Source: COE1 sp949066965
GTDB taxonomy: Bacteria; Bacillota; Clostridia; Lachnospirales; Lachnospiraceae
Assembly (NCBI GenBank): GCA_949066965.1
Contig: CARTDA010000017.1
Span: 7,719-71,718, forward strand
DNA length: 64,000 bases
Direction: 5' to 3'
The notes beneath the pieces were generated by a model, which did no database searches, was not told the DNA's origin, and saw nothing but the letters and a program-made list of their open reading frames with translations. A program made the translations under genes and the position numbers. This document shows positions 33,681-43,904 of this stretch, piece by piece (the stretch's first letter is position 1; the number at the start of each line of letters is the position of its first letter).

Positions 33681-34877
33681 CTAGCGCTTTAAGAAATTCG
33701 GTATGTTCAGGGTCTGCTCCTTCACATTGCTTCTCAAATCCGCAGGGGGCTTAATGCCATTCATTGGCCTTTGCTGCGGGTTCTGCGGCTGACTGTTTGG
33801 CTGTATCACATTTACCCCTGCCGGTGCCTGCGGTCTTGGACGCACCGGAGTATTTGGCACATTGCCGGGCTTTACAGAAAAATTACTGTTAATCTTGCCC
33901 ATGTTCTTCAGCGGGGAATTGTAGCTTGACTCCACAATACCCGTTGCAATAACTGTAACGGTACAGGAATCCGCCATATCCTCATTGTACATTGCGCCAA
34001 AAATGACATTGATATCCTCTCCTGCGAGCTGCTGCACATAACTTGCCGCATCATTTGCGTCAAAGATTGATATATCTCCCGAAATATTGAGAATGACATC
34101 CGTGGCTCCGCTGAGGGTTGTCTCAAGAAGCGGCGACTCAACCGCCATCTTAATCGCCTCGGCAGCTTTGTCCTCGCCCTTGCCATAACCGATACCAATA
34201 TGCGCGATACCCTTCTCCTTCATGACGGTCTGAACATCGGCAAAATCAAGGTTGATAACAGATGGAACATTAATCAAATCCGTAATACCCTGTACGGACT
34301 GCTGAAGCACCTCATCCGCCTTCTTCAGTGCGTCAGGCATGGTTGTCCGCCTGTCGACAATTTCAAGCAGCTTGTCATTCGGAATCACAATCAGCGTATC
34401 GACATGCTCCTTTAGCTTCTCAATGCCAGTCAGGGCATTTGTCATACGTGTGCGCGCCTCAAACTTGAACGGTTTCGTGACAACGCCGACCGTAAGGATG
34501 CCCATCTCCTTTGCAATCGCCGCCACAATAGGCGCCGCACCTGTACCGGTGCCGCCACCCATACCGCAGGTGACAAATACCATGTCAGCGCCCTTTAACG
34601 CCTCCTTGATATCCTCCGAGCTTTCCTCCGCTGCCTTCTCGCCTACTTCGGGCTTGGCTCCCGCGCCGAGTCCCTTTGTAAGCTTCTCGCCTATCTGCAA
34701 AAGTTTCGGTGCCTTGCAGAGCTGTAAAGCCTGCTTGTCCGTATTGACTCCTATAAACTCAACACCTGTAATCGTCTCATCTATCATTCGGTTCACGGCA
34801 TTGTTGCCTGCGCCGCCTACTCCTACTACAATTATCCTTGCTGCTGCATCTGTTTCATTTGATCTAATCTCGAGCAA
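33681..34877 (-). CDS. ftsZ: cell division protein FtsZ
   Basis: Tubulin-like GTPase that forms the division ring. The 398-residue product has VGVGGAGNNAVNRM, the tubulin signature GGGTGTGAAP, NDKLLEI, and a conserved core to about residue 320. A Pro/Gln/Asn-rich linker follows, and the C-terminal peptide LNIPNFLKR binds partner proteins. Start is TTG at 34877, 8 bases after GGAGG, which gives the usual LEIRSNET start; the ORF to 34895 would include the ribosome site. It follows ftsQ after about 100 bases. Confidence 0.96.
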   Translation of the reverse strand: MLEIRSNETDAAARIIVVGVGGAGNNAVNRMIDETITGVEFIGVNTDKQALQLCKAPKLLQIGEKLTKGLGAGAKPEVGEKAAEESSEDIKEALKGADMVFVTCGMGGGTGTGAAPIVAAIAKEMGILTVGVVTKPFKFEARTRMTNALTGIEKLKEHVDTLIVIPNDKLLEIVDRRTTMPDALKKADEVLQQSVQGITDLINVPSVINLDFADVQTVMKEKGIAHIGIGYGKGEDKAAEAIKMAVESPLLETTLSGATDVILNISGDISIFDANDAASYVQQLAGEDINVIFGAMYNEDMADSCTVTVIATGIVESSYNSPLKNMGKINSNFSVKPGNVPNTPVRPRPQAPAGVNVIQPNSQPQNPQQRPMNGIKPPADLRSNVKEQTLNIPNFLKR

Positions 34878-34980
34878 GTTTCCTTCCTCCTTCACAATTC
34901 CTATTAAATTCCATCTAACTTATCATATAATTTTTTTGCTAATTAATCAACCTATTTTTTGCTTTATTGTTACCTTTTTT

Positions 34981-35754
34981 TTATTTTTCGCCCTCAAAAG
35001 TGATACTTTTTCGGTCAGAAGTGTAGTTCTGCAAATCAAGTGTTCCCTTCCTGCCCTCCAGGGATGGCAGAATCTGGGGCAGCTGCATCAGCTTTTCATC
35101 CAGGTTTTCGAGTGCACCTATGTTGACTTTGACGCCTTCATATCCCAATGTGACATTAAAGTTGCTGTCAAACTGCATTTTATCACAAAGAACATTATAT
35201 TTGTTTAGAAGTTTTGTGATTGTCAGAATATTCTGAAACACCGCATTATTCTCAACCGGAAGCTTCTCATGCAGTACTACATGGTCAATATCAAGCCCTA
35301 CTACCTGCGGAATTCCCTTCGTCGCGACCTTCGATGCCTCGACCACAACCCCTTCATTATCAAAGTACATGTATCTCCCAAGATACTGCACATATCCTGC
35401 AAGCGCCTTCTCATATACATTAATGCGGATGGTATCATTGGACTGAACTACCACATCCATTGTCTCCACAAAAGGAATTCCCTCTATATCTTTGTTTTTG
35501 TACTTCATGGACAGATAGAGGGAATTATCGCCAAAATACCCGGTCATGATCATGGACTTTATCTCTTCCGCGGAATAGTGTTTATTTCCGTCCACCTGGA
35601 CATTCTTGACTGCATAATACGTCAGCACAAAGTACGAGGCTGCAAGAAGTATGTTTATAATCCCCAACGCTATGATAACACGTACCTTCCCTTGCGTATC
35701 GGGCATTTTTGTTATGACACTGTCCTTTTTTTTCATCTTTCTATCTGTCCACAT
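34981..35754 (-). CDS. ftsQ: cell division protein FtsQ/DivIB
   Basis: Single-pass membrane protein of the divisome. The 257-residue product has a short basic cytoplasmic start, one membrane helix (about 25-48, IALGIINILLAASYFVL), then a POTRA domain (VKNVQVDGNKHYSAEEIKSM) and a FtsQ-type domain with YFDNEGVVVEAS. It lies between murA and ftsZ as expected. ATG at 35754 has a GGAGAAAG site. Confidence 0.9.
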   Translation of the reverse strand: MWTDRKMKKKDSVITKMPDTQGKVRVIIALGIINILLAASYFVLTYYAVKNVQVDGNKHYSAEEIKSMIMTGYFGDNSLYLSMKYKNKDIEGIPFVETMDVVVQSNDTIRINVYEKALAGYVQYLGRYMYFDNEGVVVEASKVATKGIPQVVGLDIDHVVLHEKLPVENNAVFQNILTITKLLNKYNVLCDKMQFDSNFNVTLGYEGVKVNIGALENLDEKLMQLPQILPSLEGRKGTLDLQNYTSDRKSITFEGEK

Positions 35755-35793
35755 AATGACTTTCTCCGTATCTGCAACTCGTCAGCCTCACGG

Positions 35794-37110
35794 CTAATCC
35801 ACATAACGAATCCGTGCACCAAGCCCCGCAAGGTCCCCCACGATATCCTGGTAGCCCCTTCTGATATATCCTGAATCTGCCACTGTCGTAATGCCCGATG
35901 CGCACAATCCGGCTATCACCAGGGCCGCACCGCCTCTCAGCTCCCTTGCTATGACGTTTCTTCCCTCCAGCTCCCTGCCGCCTGTCACGACAGCCCTGTC
36001 ACCATCCACATCAATCCTGGCTCCCATCCGCTGCAGCTCCTCCACTATCCGGAACCTGCTTGAGAATATCTTTTCCCTTACCTCCAGTGTCCCTTTTGCC
36101 ATGCAGGCAGCTACCAGCAGGGGCGACTGTAAATCTGTCGGAAACGCCGGATAAATATCTGTCTCTATGTATGGAATGTTCACAATGCGCTCCCTGTCAG
36201 CAGCAGCAACCGTAATCTCACCTTTATCTGCATCTGCCGTAATCATGGCTCCCATCTTTGTTATTATATCACAGACACTCCCCAGTTGTCTGATGGGAAC
36301 ATTTTCCAGTGTCACTGTTCCTCCGGCGGCAAGCGCCGCGAACATATATGTTCCTGCGACAATCCTGTCTGATATTATATGATAGTCCACACCATGAAGT
36401 CTTGAAAGTTCCACGCCGTGTACCACAATCTTTCCCCCGGGCATGAAAACCTTTGAAAAATCAATATCAGCCCCTGCCTGGTTCAGAAATCTGCACAGTT
36501 CGGTAACTTCCGGCTCCCCCGCGGCATTTTTAATAACAGTTGTTCCTTTTGCGGTCACAGCCGCCAGTATGACATTCTGTGTGGCGCCCACACTGGAAAA
36601 TGGAAACTCAACCACAGCGCCTTTCAGCTCATCGGCATACGCACGGATATGATTTCCCTCTGTCCATATCTGTGCCCCAAGCTTTTCCAGCCCATACAGA
36701 TGCAGGTCAATCGGTCTTTCCCCGATTACGCACCCCCCTGGATAGTTGACATGTACCTCCCCGAGTCTTCCAAGCATCGCGCCCATCATGACGACCGATG
36801 AACGCATGGATGACACATATTTTTCCGGCAGCCTGTATTCCCTTACATTCCTGGTGTCAACCGCCAGCTGTAGTTTTGTGTCTGTAACGGAGCCGCTTAC
36901 GCTTGCGCCGGCGCTTTTCAGAATACCGCACATGTATCCTATGTCCGTAATGTCCGGGCAGCCCTTCAGCGTACACGTTCCGGGTATCAGCATACATGCC
37001 GCCAATATCGGAAGTGCTGCATTTTTTGACCCCTGTATCTGTATCCTGCCGTCAAGCGCTCTTTTTCCCTCCATCCGTATAGACTCATTATTTCTGCCAA
37101 AATGGGTCAT
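35794..37110 (-). CDS. murA: UDP-GlcNAc 1-carboxyvinyltransferase MurA
   Basis: First committed step of peptidoglycan synthesis; target of fosfomycin. The 438-residue product has QGSKNAALP at the N-terminus, the flexible-loop cysteine in PGGCVIGERPID, SVGATQN and RGGAALVIAGL. The Cys is present, so fosfomycin sensitivity is expected of the enzyme. The ATG at 37110 is chosen; GTG codons at 37122 and 37119 would add four residues, and neither has a strong site. It sits inside the division cluster rather than with other mur genes. Confidence 0.95.
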   Translation of the reverse strand: MTHFGRNNESIRMEGKRALDGRIQIQGSKNAALPILAACMLIPGTCTLKGCPDITDIGYMCGILKSAGASVSGSVTDTKLQLAVDTRNVREYRLPEKYVSSMRSSVVMMGAMLGRLGEVHVNYPGGCVIGERPIDLHLYGLEKLGAQIWTEGNHIRAYADELKGAVVEFPFSSVGATQNVILAAVTAKGTTVIKNAAGEPEVTELCRFLNQAGADIDFSKVFMPGGKIVVHGVELSRLHGVDYHIISDRIVAGTYMFAALAAGGTVTLENVPIRQLGSVCDIITKMGAMITADADKGEITVAAADRERIVNIPYIETDIYPAFPTDLQSPLLVAACMAKGTLEVREKIFSSRFRIVEELQRMGARIDVDGDRAVVTGGRELEGRNVIARELRGGAALVIAGLCASGITTVADSGYIRRGYQDIVGDLAGLGARIRYVD

Positions 37111-37174
37111 AGGCTTCACCACGTAATCAATTGAATTATCTTATTATATGCAAAAGCCTGCTCAAAATTGCATC

Positions 37175-38326
37175 CTAACGACAGTGTTTACTGACATTCA
37201 GCACAATTCCAATCTCCATCAGCAGAAACAATGATGATGTGCCGCCATAGCTTATGAACGGAAGCGTGATGCCTGTATTTGGAATGGTGTTTGTCACAAC
37301 GGCAATGTTCAATATTACCTGTATGGCATAATGCGCCATGACCCCTACCACAAGGAGTGAGCCAAATCTGTCCATGGTCTTGTTGGCTATCACCATGCAG
37401 CTCCATATCAGTACAATAAACAACAGGATAATCGTCATGGCGCCAAATAGCCCAAGCTCCTCGCACAGGATGGAAAATATCATGTCATTCTGTGCTTCTG
37501 GCAGGAAGTTTCTTTTCTGCATGCTCTGGCCAAGTCCTTTTCCCCATATGCCGCCCGAGCCGATTGCATATAGTGCCTGAAGCGTCTGGAATGCCTTATC
37601 CGTACTGAATGATTCCGGATCCAGCCATGCCTTTACACGCGCCAGACGAAATGTTGCCCCCGACGTATCAGCACTCGACACATACAGCACAAGCGCCGCC
37701 ACCGCTGCTAATCCCGATACCCCTATGATGACAAACCATTTGTAATCGGGCACTGCCACAAACAGCATCGCCACGGCAATCCCCATTACGATGACTGCCG
37801 AGCTTAAGTTATTTGTCAGCACGTAAATCAGCACTGCTATAATCGTGGGCGGCACCAGTACGATTGCAAGCCCCTTCGGTGTCCTGACAATATTTTTCCC
37901 CAGGCTTTCCAGCCGCTGGATAATACTTGCCAGATACACAATCACACCTATTTTGGCAACCTCCGCGGGCTGCAAAGTCGTGAACCCCACGTTAATCCAA
38001 CGGCTTGCACCGTTTTTCGTAATGCCAATCGGCGTCTTAACCAGCATAATCAGCACTGCAGATACCACAATAGCAATCACATCGAATCGCTGCAATTCCT
38101 TATATGGGAACTTAATCATCACAAACAGTCCCACAAAACCAATGATTGTTGACTGCGCCTGTTTTTTCAGGAAGAATCCCGAGTCATTATAGTCAATCCC
38201 GGCTTCGTATGAGCTTGCGGAATAAATCATCAGAAGCCCGAATCCTACCAGAAACAGCACAACAGTCAATAAGATATAGTCCATATTGTGTTTGCTGCTC
38301 CGGAATTTAACCAGCTGTCTAGCCAC
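37175..38326 (-). CDS. ftsW: peptidoglycan glycosyltransferase FtsW/SpoVE (SEDS)
   Basis: Polymerises lipid II glycan chains at the septum. The 383-residue product has ten membrane helices, the SEDS signatures MIYSASSY, QPAEVAKIG, the catalytic-type Asp region in LPEAQNDMIFSILCEELG, and PFISYGGTSS near the C-terminus. Start is GTG at 38326 behind GAGGGG, 4 bases after murD. It could equally be the sporulation homologue SpoVE; only one SEDS gene is in the window. Confidence 0.93.
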   Translation of the reverse strand: MARQLVKFRSSKHNMDYILLTVVLFLVGFGLLMIYSASSYEAGIDYNDSGFFLKKQAQSTIIGFVGLFVMIKFPYKELQRFDVIAIVVSAVLIMLVKTPIGITKNGASRWINVGFTTLQPAEVAKIGVIVYLASIIQRLESLGKNIVRTPKGLAIVLVPPTIIAVLIYVLTNNLSSAVIVMGIAVAMLFVAVPDYKWFVIIGVSGLAAVAALVLYVSSADTSGATFRLARVKAWLDPESFSTDKAFQTLQALYAIGSGGIWGKGLGQSMQKRNFLPEAQNDMIFSILCEELGLFGAMTIILLFIVLIWSCMVIANKTMDRFGSLLVVGVMAHYAIQVILNIAVVTNTIPNTGITLPFISYGGTSSLFLLMEIGIVLNVSKHCR

Positions 38327-38330
38327 AACA

Positions 38331-39716
38331 TCACCCCTCTATATGCTTTACATATTCTTTAAACTGATTGCCCCGCACTTCGTAATTCGGAAACATTCCC
38401 CAGCTTGCACAGGCTGGGGATAGCAATACTGCATCGCCGGATGACGCTTCATGCACGCATGTATCCAGCGCAGCCGCAAACGAGTCCTCGTAGATGATAT
38501 CCTCTTCCGGAAAACCACATTTTACCGCACATGCTGCTATCTTTTCCCTTGTCTGTCCGATGAGAACCAGTTTTTTGACCTTTCCGTCAAAACAGCGAAT
38601 CCAGTCTTCATATTCGCTGCCTTTATCATATCCGCCCCCTATCAGTATTGTCGGACGATCCATCGCCTTAATCCCCTGTATGGCGGCATCCGTGTTCGTT
38701 GCTTTAGAATCATTGTAGTACATAACACCTTTTTTTGTCGCCACGTACTCTATCCTGTGTTCCACCGCGACAAACCGTCTGATTGTCGCAAGTATGTTTT
38801 CTATCGGCACACCGGCGCTCATGCTGATTCCTATCGCTGCCATCACATTCTCAATGTTACAGATGCCTACCAGGTTCATGTCAGTCTTTACGTTCATGAG
38901 CCTGCGCGGCACACCATGCTCTGCCAGATAAATCTCATCATTTTCAAGATACAGGCCATCCTTAAGCCTTCTCACAGATGAGAAATAGACAACCGCAGCC
39001 GGGCACCTGCTGCCAAACGCCCTTGTATATTCATTTTCATAGTTCAATATACAGAAATCATCCCTCGTCTGGTTCCGTGTCACGGCTTCCTTCGCCGCCA
39101 CATAATTCTCCATCGTATGATGACGGTTCAGGTGATCCGGCGTAATGTTCAGTATCGCAGATACCTGTGGGTGAAAATCCTCAATTGTCTCGAGCTGAAA
39201 GCTCGAAATCTCCGCAACGGACACTGTATTTTCTGTCATGTCAGACGCAGCATCCGTATATGGGTTTCCGATATTCCCGACAATATAGACACCCGGAAAA
39301 TATTCCTGCATAATTTGTCCTACAAGTGATGTTGTCGTTGTCTTCCCATTTGTTCCAGTAATCGCGATGACCCTGCCTTTTGCAAAGTGGTATGCAAGTT
39401 CAATCTCACCCCATACCGGAATCCCCTGCTCCTTCATATACACCACAAAGCCGGCATCCACGGGAACCCCGGGGCTTAGCACTGCAAGCTTTGCATCCTT
39501 CACAATTTCCTTTGGAAATTCTCCCAGATACAACTCTGCCTTGCTTTCATGCCCAAGTTTTTCCCTGATGGATTCTTTTACTGCTGCTTTGTCGGTCTGC
39601 TCATTCCCATCATATATGAGCGGCAGGGCACCATTTTTTTCAAGCAGTGCAGCCGAGCCAATCCCGCTTTTTCCGGTTCCGACCACAATTACAATTTTTC
39701 CCTTAAAACGCTTCAT
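38331..39716 (-). CDS. murD: UDP-MurNAc-L-Ala-D-Glu ligase MurD
   Basis: Adds D-glutamate to UDP-MurNAc-L-alanine. The 461-residue product has an N-terminal Rossmann domain (VVGTGKSGIGSAALL), ITGTNGKTTTTSL for ATP, EISSFQLE, LNITPDHLNRH, and a C-terminal domain with NDSKATNTDAA and SPACASWGMF. It is 42 bases after a PBP gene; the mraY usually found at this position is missing. Confidence 0.95.
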   Translation of the reverse strand: MKRFKGKIVIVVGTGKSGIGSAALLEKNGALPLIYDGNEQTDKAAVKESIREKLGHESKAELYLGEFPKEIVKDAKLAVLSPGVPVDAGFVVYMKEQGIPVWGEIELAYHFAKGRVIAITGTNGKTTTTSLVGQIMQEYFPGVYIVGNIGNPYTDAASDMTENTVSVAEISSFQLETIEDFHPQVSAILNITPDHLNRHHTMENYVAAKEAVTRNQTRDDFCILNYENEYTRAFGSRCPAAVVYFSSVRRLKDGLYLENDEIYLAEHGVPRRLMNVKTDMNLVGICNIENVMAAIGISMSAGVPIENILATIRRFVAVEHRIEYVATKKGVMYYNDSKATNTDAAIQGIKAMDRPTILIGGGYDKGSEYEDWIRCFDGKVKKLVLIGQTREKIAACAVKCGFPEEDIIYEDSFAAALDTCVHEASSGDAVLLSPACASWGMFPNYEVRGNQFKEYVKHIEG

Positions 39717-39757
39717 TTTATTACCCTTTCTTTATCAGAACTATCTGATACCTTAAA

Positions 39758-41551
39758 TCATTCACTGTACCCTATCTCTTTCAGGTACGGAAGAATATTT
39801 TCAAACAACTGTCTCACGATAGGCGCTGCAATCTGACCTCCATAGTAGGTTCCCTGCGGCGTGTCAATAATCGCCAGTGCCATAATCTGGGGGTTATCGG
39901 CAGGCGCAAATCCCAGAAACGAAGCAATATATCTTCCGCTTCCTCTTGGAAGCGTCTGGCTTGTAGCTGTTTTACCACCTACCCGGAAGCCCTCCACATA
40001 ACCATTCTTGCCGCCTCCGTTCTCCACAACCTGTTCCAGCACATACCTCAGTTTCTCTGTCGTATCCCCAGAAACGATTTCCTCGGACACCGGATATACA
40101 AACTCATCTACCACAGTTCCATCTTCATTCACTGCCTTCACGCCAAAATGAGGCGTTACCAGCTTTCCTCCATTAATAAGGCCAGCCACGGTTGTCATCA
40201 GCCGAATCGGCGTTATCTGGAAGGACTGCCCAAAGGATATTGTCGCAAGCTCCACCTCACCGATTTTGTCAGGCTGGTGCATGATGGTTCCTGCCTCACC
40301 CGGAAGGTCAATTCCCGTTTTCTGCTTTAATCCAAACCTTGTAAAATAATTGTAATAACGCTCTGCCCCCATGCGGAGCCCCACTGTAATAAATACCGGA
40401 TTGCAGGAATTCATGACTGCATGGGTAAAATCTTCCGCACCATGCCCTACTATTTTGTGGCATCGTATTTTTCTGTCATCCACAATGATAAACCCCGGGC
40501 ACGAAAAATTATCCTCCAGGCGGACTGCCCCGCTCTCAAGACCAGCGGCAGCCGTTATGATTTTGAATGTCGAACCCGGCTCATATGTGTCATTGATGCA
40601 GCCATTTCTCCACATCATATTCAGCAAATCCTGTTCACTTACCTGTTTTACCCCTGTCTGTCCCTCCTGTGCCGAGTCATTCTGCTGTACTTTCTGCACC
40701 TGAAATTCGTCAATCAGCGTAAACGGTTCGTTCAGATTAAATTCCGGAACATCCGTCATCGCAAGAATCTCGCCATTATTGACATTCATGACAATTATGG
40801 ACACCCCCGCCGCCTGTTTTGTCTCATATGCCTGCCTTGCCAGCTGTGTCGCATATTTTTGTATGTTGACATCCAGGCTTATGTACAAATCCTTTCCTGC
40901 CACCGGCTCTTTTCTGCGCTCCCCCATGCCGTCAAGCTCGATTCCCTTGGCATCTGTCAGTGTCAGTATCTGCCCTTTCTTTCCTGTCAGGTACTTCTCA
41001 TATGCCACTTCCAGTCCGATTATGCCCTGATTGTCTCCACCAGTAAACCCTAATACCTTCGATGCAAGCTCACCGTATGGATAATACCGCTTGTAATCCT
41101 CATCCACCTTCACCCCTGCCAGGTCATAATTTCGTATCCTGTCCCCAGTCGTTTTTTCGACATTGCTCTTAATACGTTCCCGGGAACTGTATTTTTCCAC
41201 ACGTTTGCGTACATACTCCTCTGAAAGCTCCAGCTCCTGACTAAGTATTTCAATCACCTTCTCCGGTTCCTTCACCTGACTGTGTATTACTGATATCGTA
41301 CACACCGTCTTGTTATCTGCCAGAACCGTTCCCGTCGAATCAATAATCCTGCCCCTTGCCGCCTTGATATCCCGCTCCCGCTCGTGGAGCTCGGTTGCAC
41401 GCTCCGTATAATATTCAGAGCACATTATCATCAGATACCCCACACGCACTTCCAGCAGCAAAAGCGCCATGATTGACATCACACACAGCACAAAAGTTTT
41501 CCTTTTCTGCACAGTCATGTTTCGTCTGCCTGTGCTGTTCTTAACCATCAT
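39758..41551 (-). CDS. class B penicillin-binding protein, SpoVD/PBP2-like
   Basis: Predicted septal or spore-cortex transpeptidase. The 597-residue product has an N-terminal helix (about 20-42), a dimerisation region (ARGRIIDSTGTVLADN), and a transpeptidase domain with STFK (in EPGSTFKII) and SCN (NSCNPVF). The third motif reads KTA (GGKTATSQT) instead of the standard KTG. There is no C-terminal PASTA domain. ATG at 41551 has AGAGGGCAGG upstream. It lies next to a second class B PBP. Confidence 0.9.
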   Translation of the reverse strand: MMVKNSTGRRNMTVQKRKTFVLCVMSIMALLLLEVRVGYLMIMCSEYYTERATELHERERDIKAARGRIIDSTGTVLADNKTVCTISVIHSQVKEPEKVIEILSQELELSEEYVRKRVEKYSSRERIKSNVEKTTGDRIRNYDLAGVKVDEDYKRYYPYGELASKVLGFTGGDNQGIIGLEVAYEKYLTGKKGQILTLTDAKGIELDGMGERRKEPVAGKDLYISLDVNIQKYATQLARQAYETKQAAGVSIIVMNVNNGEILAMTDVPEFNLNEPFTLIDEFQVQKVQQNDSAQEGQTGVKQVSEQDLLNMMWRNGCINDTYEPGSTFKIITAAAGLESGAVRLEDNFSCPGFIIVDDRKIRCHKIVGHGAEDFTHAVMNSCNPVFITVGLRMGAERYYNYFTRFGLKQKTGIDLPGEAGTIMHQPDKIGEVELATISFGQSFQITPIRLMTTVAGLINGGKLVTPHFGVKAVNEDGTVVDEFVYPVSEEIVSGDTTEKLRYVLEQVVENGGGKNGYVEGFRVGGKTATSQTLPRGSGRYIASFLGFAPADNPQIMALAIIDTPQGTYYGGQIAAPIVRQLFENILPYLKEIGYSE

Positions 41552-41622
41552 TCCTGCCCTCTGTCAATTATTTTATTACTACCATCTTATTATGACAAAG
41601 AAACAGATATGTTTTTATTCTG

Positions 41623-43884
41623 TCAAGTATTACCCTTATTCTCCGTTCCGTCTCCTGTTTCCGCGCCGGAAGCAGCATCATCGCCATCCATGTTGTAATC
41701 CATCTGGGCTTTCTCCCCCGTTACTGCGTCAATCAGTTCACCTGTATCCGGATCAACTATATAGGCTGGTTTGTTGCTGCCCTGCGTGTCTGCGTTTCCG
41801 TCTTCGTTCCCAGCCTCGCCACCGTGGTTCCCTGCCTCTCCTTCCGCAGCCCCGGCATTTTCACCGGAGGGATCACCGTTATCTCCTTCACCTTCTGGCT
41901 TCTCATTCTGCACGATATTCCCAAGCACCCTGTCGACCTCCTCCTGCTCCGCAATTGTCATCTCCTCTGTCTTTCCAATGTGCAGATAGGGAAGCACCTC
42001 CGTGAGAATATTTTTGACAATCCCTGTTGCGTAAGTCGCATGCGGCTGGTCTGCCACGTTCGGTCTGTCCACCACACAGTAAATTGCAATCTGCGGGTTA
42101 TCGACCGGCGCAAACCCGATAAAGGATACAACATAGTTGGTATGGTCACGCGGCACCATCTCGGCAGTACCCGTCTTGCCGCCGATTGCATATCCTGCCG
42201 GACGCGCGGACTTGCCCGTCCCCTCCGCAACAGCCGCATACAGATACTGCCGCATCTGTTCAGAGGTCGTTGATGAGATTGTCTGTTTCAAAACCCTCGG
42301 CTCAATATTCTTGACTGTATCACCGTTTGCGTTTGTTATCTTGCTGACCATATGCGGCTCATAGTAATATCCGCCATTTATAATAGAAGAGAAAGCTGTC
42401 ACCATCTCTATCATCGTGACATTGTACCCCTGCCCGAAGGATGCCGTCGCAAGCTCCGACGGTCCCATCGACTGTTCATTAAATACCACCGAAGCCGTCC
42501 TTGCCTCACCCGCAAGGTCAATGTTCGTTTTTAGACCAATATTAAAAATCTGTTCAAATTTTATCGTATTCTTGACACCGAGCGCCTCTCCCATTTTCAT
42601 AAATGCCACATTGCACGACTGTTCCAGCGCACCGCTCACATCCAGCGTATTATGTCCCGTCCTGACATTACACCTGATATGGTGGTCTGCCACATCCAGC
42701 GCACCGCTGCACTCGTAGGTTTCATTTCCGACAACCCTTCCCGTCTCCAGCCCGGCGGCCAGTGTAAGCGCCTTTGCCGTGGAGCCAGGCTCATATGTAT
42801 CTGATATACAGAAATTTCTCCATAAATTGTTCAGCGTATCATAATATGTCTCATCCGTCTCCATCTGTGCAATCTCTTCCTCAGTGTAGTATGCCGACAA
42901 ATCCTTTGGATTATTGAGGTCAAAATTGGGATAGCTCGCCATTGACATAATTTCCCCAGTATTACAATTCTGAATAATAACAGCACTGTTAAACGCACCA
43001 AGTCCCTCACGTTGCTCATCCATATGCTCATCATTAAACTGCTTCAGATATTTCTCACAGATTGCCTGTATATTGGCATCAATCGTACTCACAAGAGTAT
43101 TTCCATCCACTGCCGTAATCGTGTTGCGCTCTAGGGTCGCGTCGTCATTGAGATATCCATACTCCCTTCCATTCGTGCCATTGAGTACATCATTATAATA
43201 TTCTTCCAGCCCATATGTACCATTATTGTCCGTTCCTGTAAAACCGATTACATCACATGCAAGTGTATCGTTAGGATAACGCCTGATATATTCCTCCTCA
43301 AACCACACCCCGGCAATGCTTCCCATTTTCTCGTTCCCTTTTTTGGATGCCTGCTTATTGTGTTCATTTTTCCGGTCTAAAAAAGGACTCATTTCATCAT
43401 ATGTGATTCGCTTTTTCAGCACATAATACTGTGAATTGGGGTTTTCCTTCACGTATTTTTTCAAGTCAGACAGATTCAGCCCGAAACACTCTGATAATGC
43501 CGTGAGTGTCGGCTCCTCATTGATATCCTTGTCCAGCATGACCTTACAGTCAAGGACGACATTGTAGACTTTCTCGCTTGCTGCAAGGATTGTCCCATTC
43601 ACATCCAGTATACTCCCCCGTTTAAACGGAAGCGTCTTGGAATCATACCGCTGCTGCGACAATATTTTTTTCTGGTAATCATTCTGGTTCTCTCTCGCGA
43701 TACAGTAAAGTCTCCCCCCCAATCCCGTAAAAGCCAGCAGAATGACAATCATCATCACAGCCAGCTTCATGGATTTTATCTTATTGATATTGATGTTTTC
43801 GCGTCTCCTTTTTTTTCTGTTCACGCGTTTACTGCTATTTTTATTGTGGTTACCTCTATTGTTACTTTTATTTCTGACTGCCAT
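41623..43884 (-). CDS. class B penicillin-binding protein, FtsI/PBP2b-like
   Basis: Septal transpeptidase candidate. The 753-residue product has a very basic start with many Asn, Lys and Arg (about 1-36), a membrane helix (about 38-58), FKRGSILDVNGTILA, and the transpeptidase motifs STAK (in EPGSTAKAL), SCN (EQSCNVAF) and KTG (GGKTGTAEM). A Gly/Glu/Asn/Asp-rich tail of about 120 residues (about 640-753) follows. This one has all three standard motifs, unlike its neighbour. It starts after a 250-base structured spacer. Confidence 0.92.
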   Translation of the reverse strand: MAVRNKSNNRGNHNKNSSKRVNRKKRRRENININKIKSMKLAVMMIVILLAFTGLGGRLYCIARENQNDYQKKILSQQRYDSKTLPFKRGSILDVNGTILAASEKVYNVVLDCKVMLDKDINEEPTLTALSECFGLNLSDLKKYVKENPNSQYYVLKKRITYDEMSPFLDRKNEHNKQASKKGNEKMGSIAGVWFEEEYIRRYPNDTLACDVIGFTGTDNNGTYGLEEYYNDVLNGTNGREYGYLNDDATLERNTITAVDGNTLVSTIDANIQAICEKYLKQFNDEHMDEQREGLGAFNSAVIIQNCNTGEIMSMASYPNFDLNNPKDLSAYYTEEEIAQMETDETYYDTLNNLWRNFCISDTYEPGSTAKALTLAAGLETGRVVGNETYECSGALDVADHHIRCNVRTGHNTLDVSGALEQSCNVAFMKMGEALGVKNTIKFEQIFNIGLKTNIDLAGEARTASVVFNEQSMGPSELATASFGQGYNVTMIEMVTAFSSIINGGYYYEPHMVSKITNANGDTVKNIEPRVLKQTISSTTSEQMRQYLYAAVAEGTGKSARPAGYAIGGKTGTAEMVPRDHTNYVVSFIGFAPVDNPQIAIYCVVDRPNVADQPHATYATGIVKNILTEVLPYLHIGKTEEMTIAEQEEVDRVLGNIVQNEKPEGEGDNGDPSGENAGAAEGEAGNHGGEAGNEDGNADTQGSNKPAYIVDPDTGELIDAVTGEKAQMDYNMDGDDAASGAETGDGTENKGNT

Positions 43885-43904
43885 CGTATCACCTTACACT
43901 CCAT

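Noticed and set aside
41641..42000. Plus-strand frames opposite the low-complexity tail of the PBP
   Set aside because: They are shadow frames of the Gly/Glu-rich coding sequence with no ribosome site or domain.
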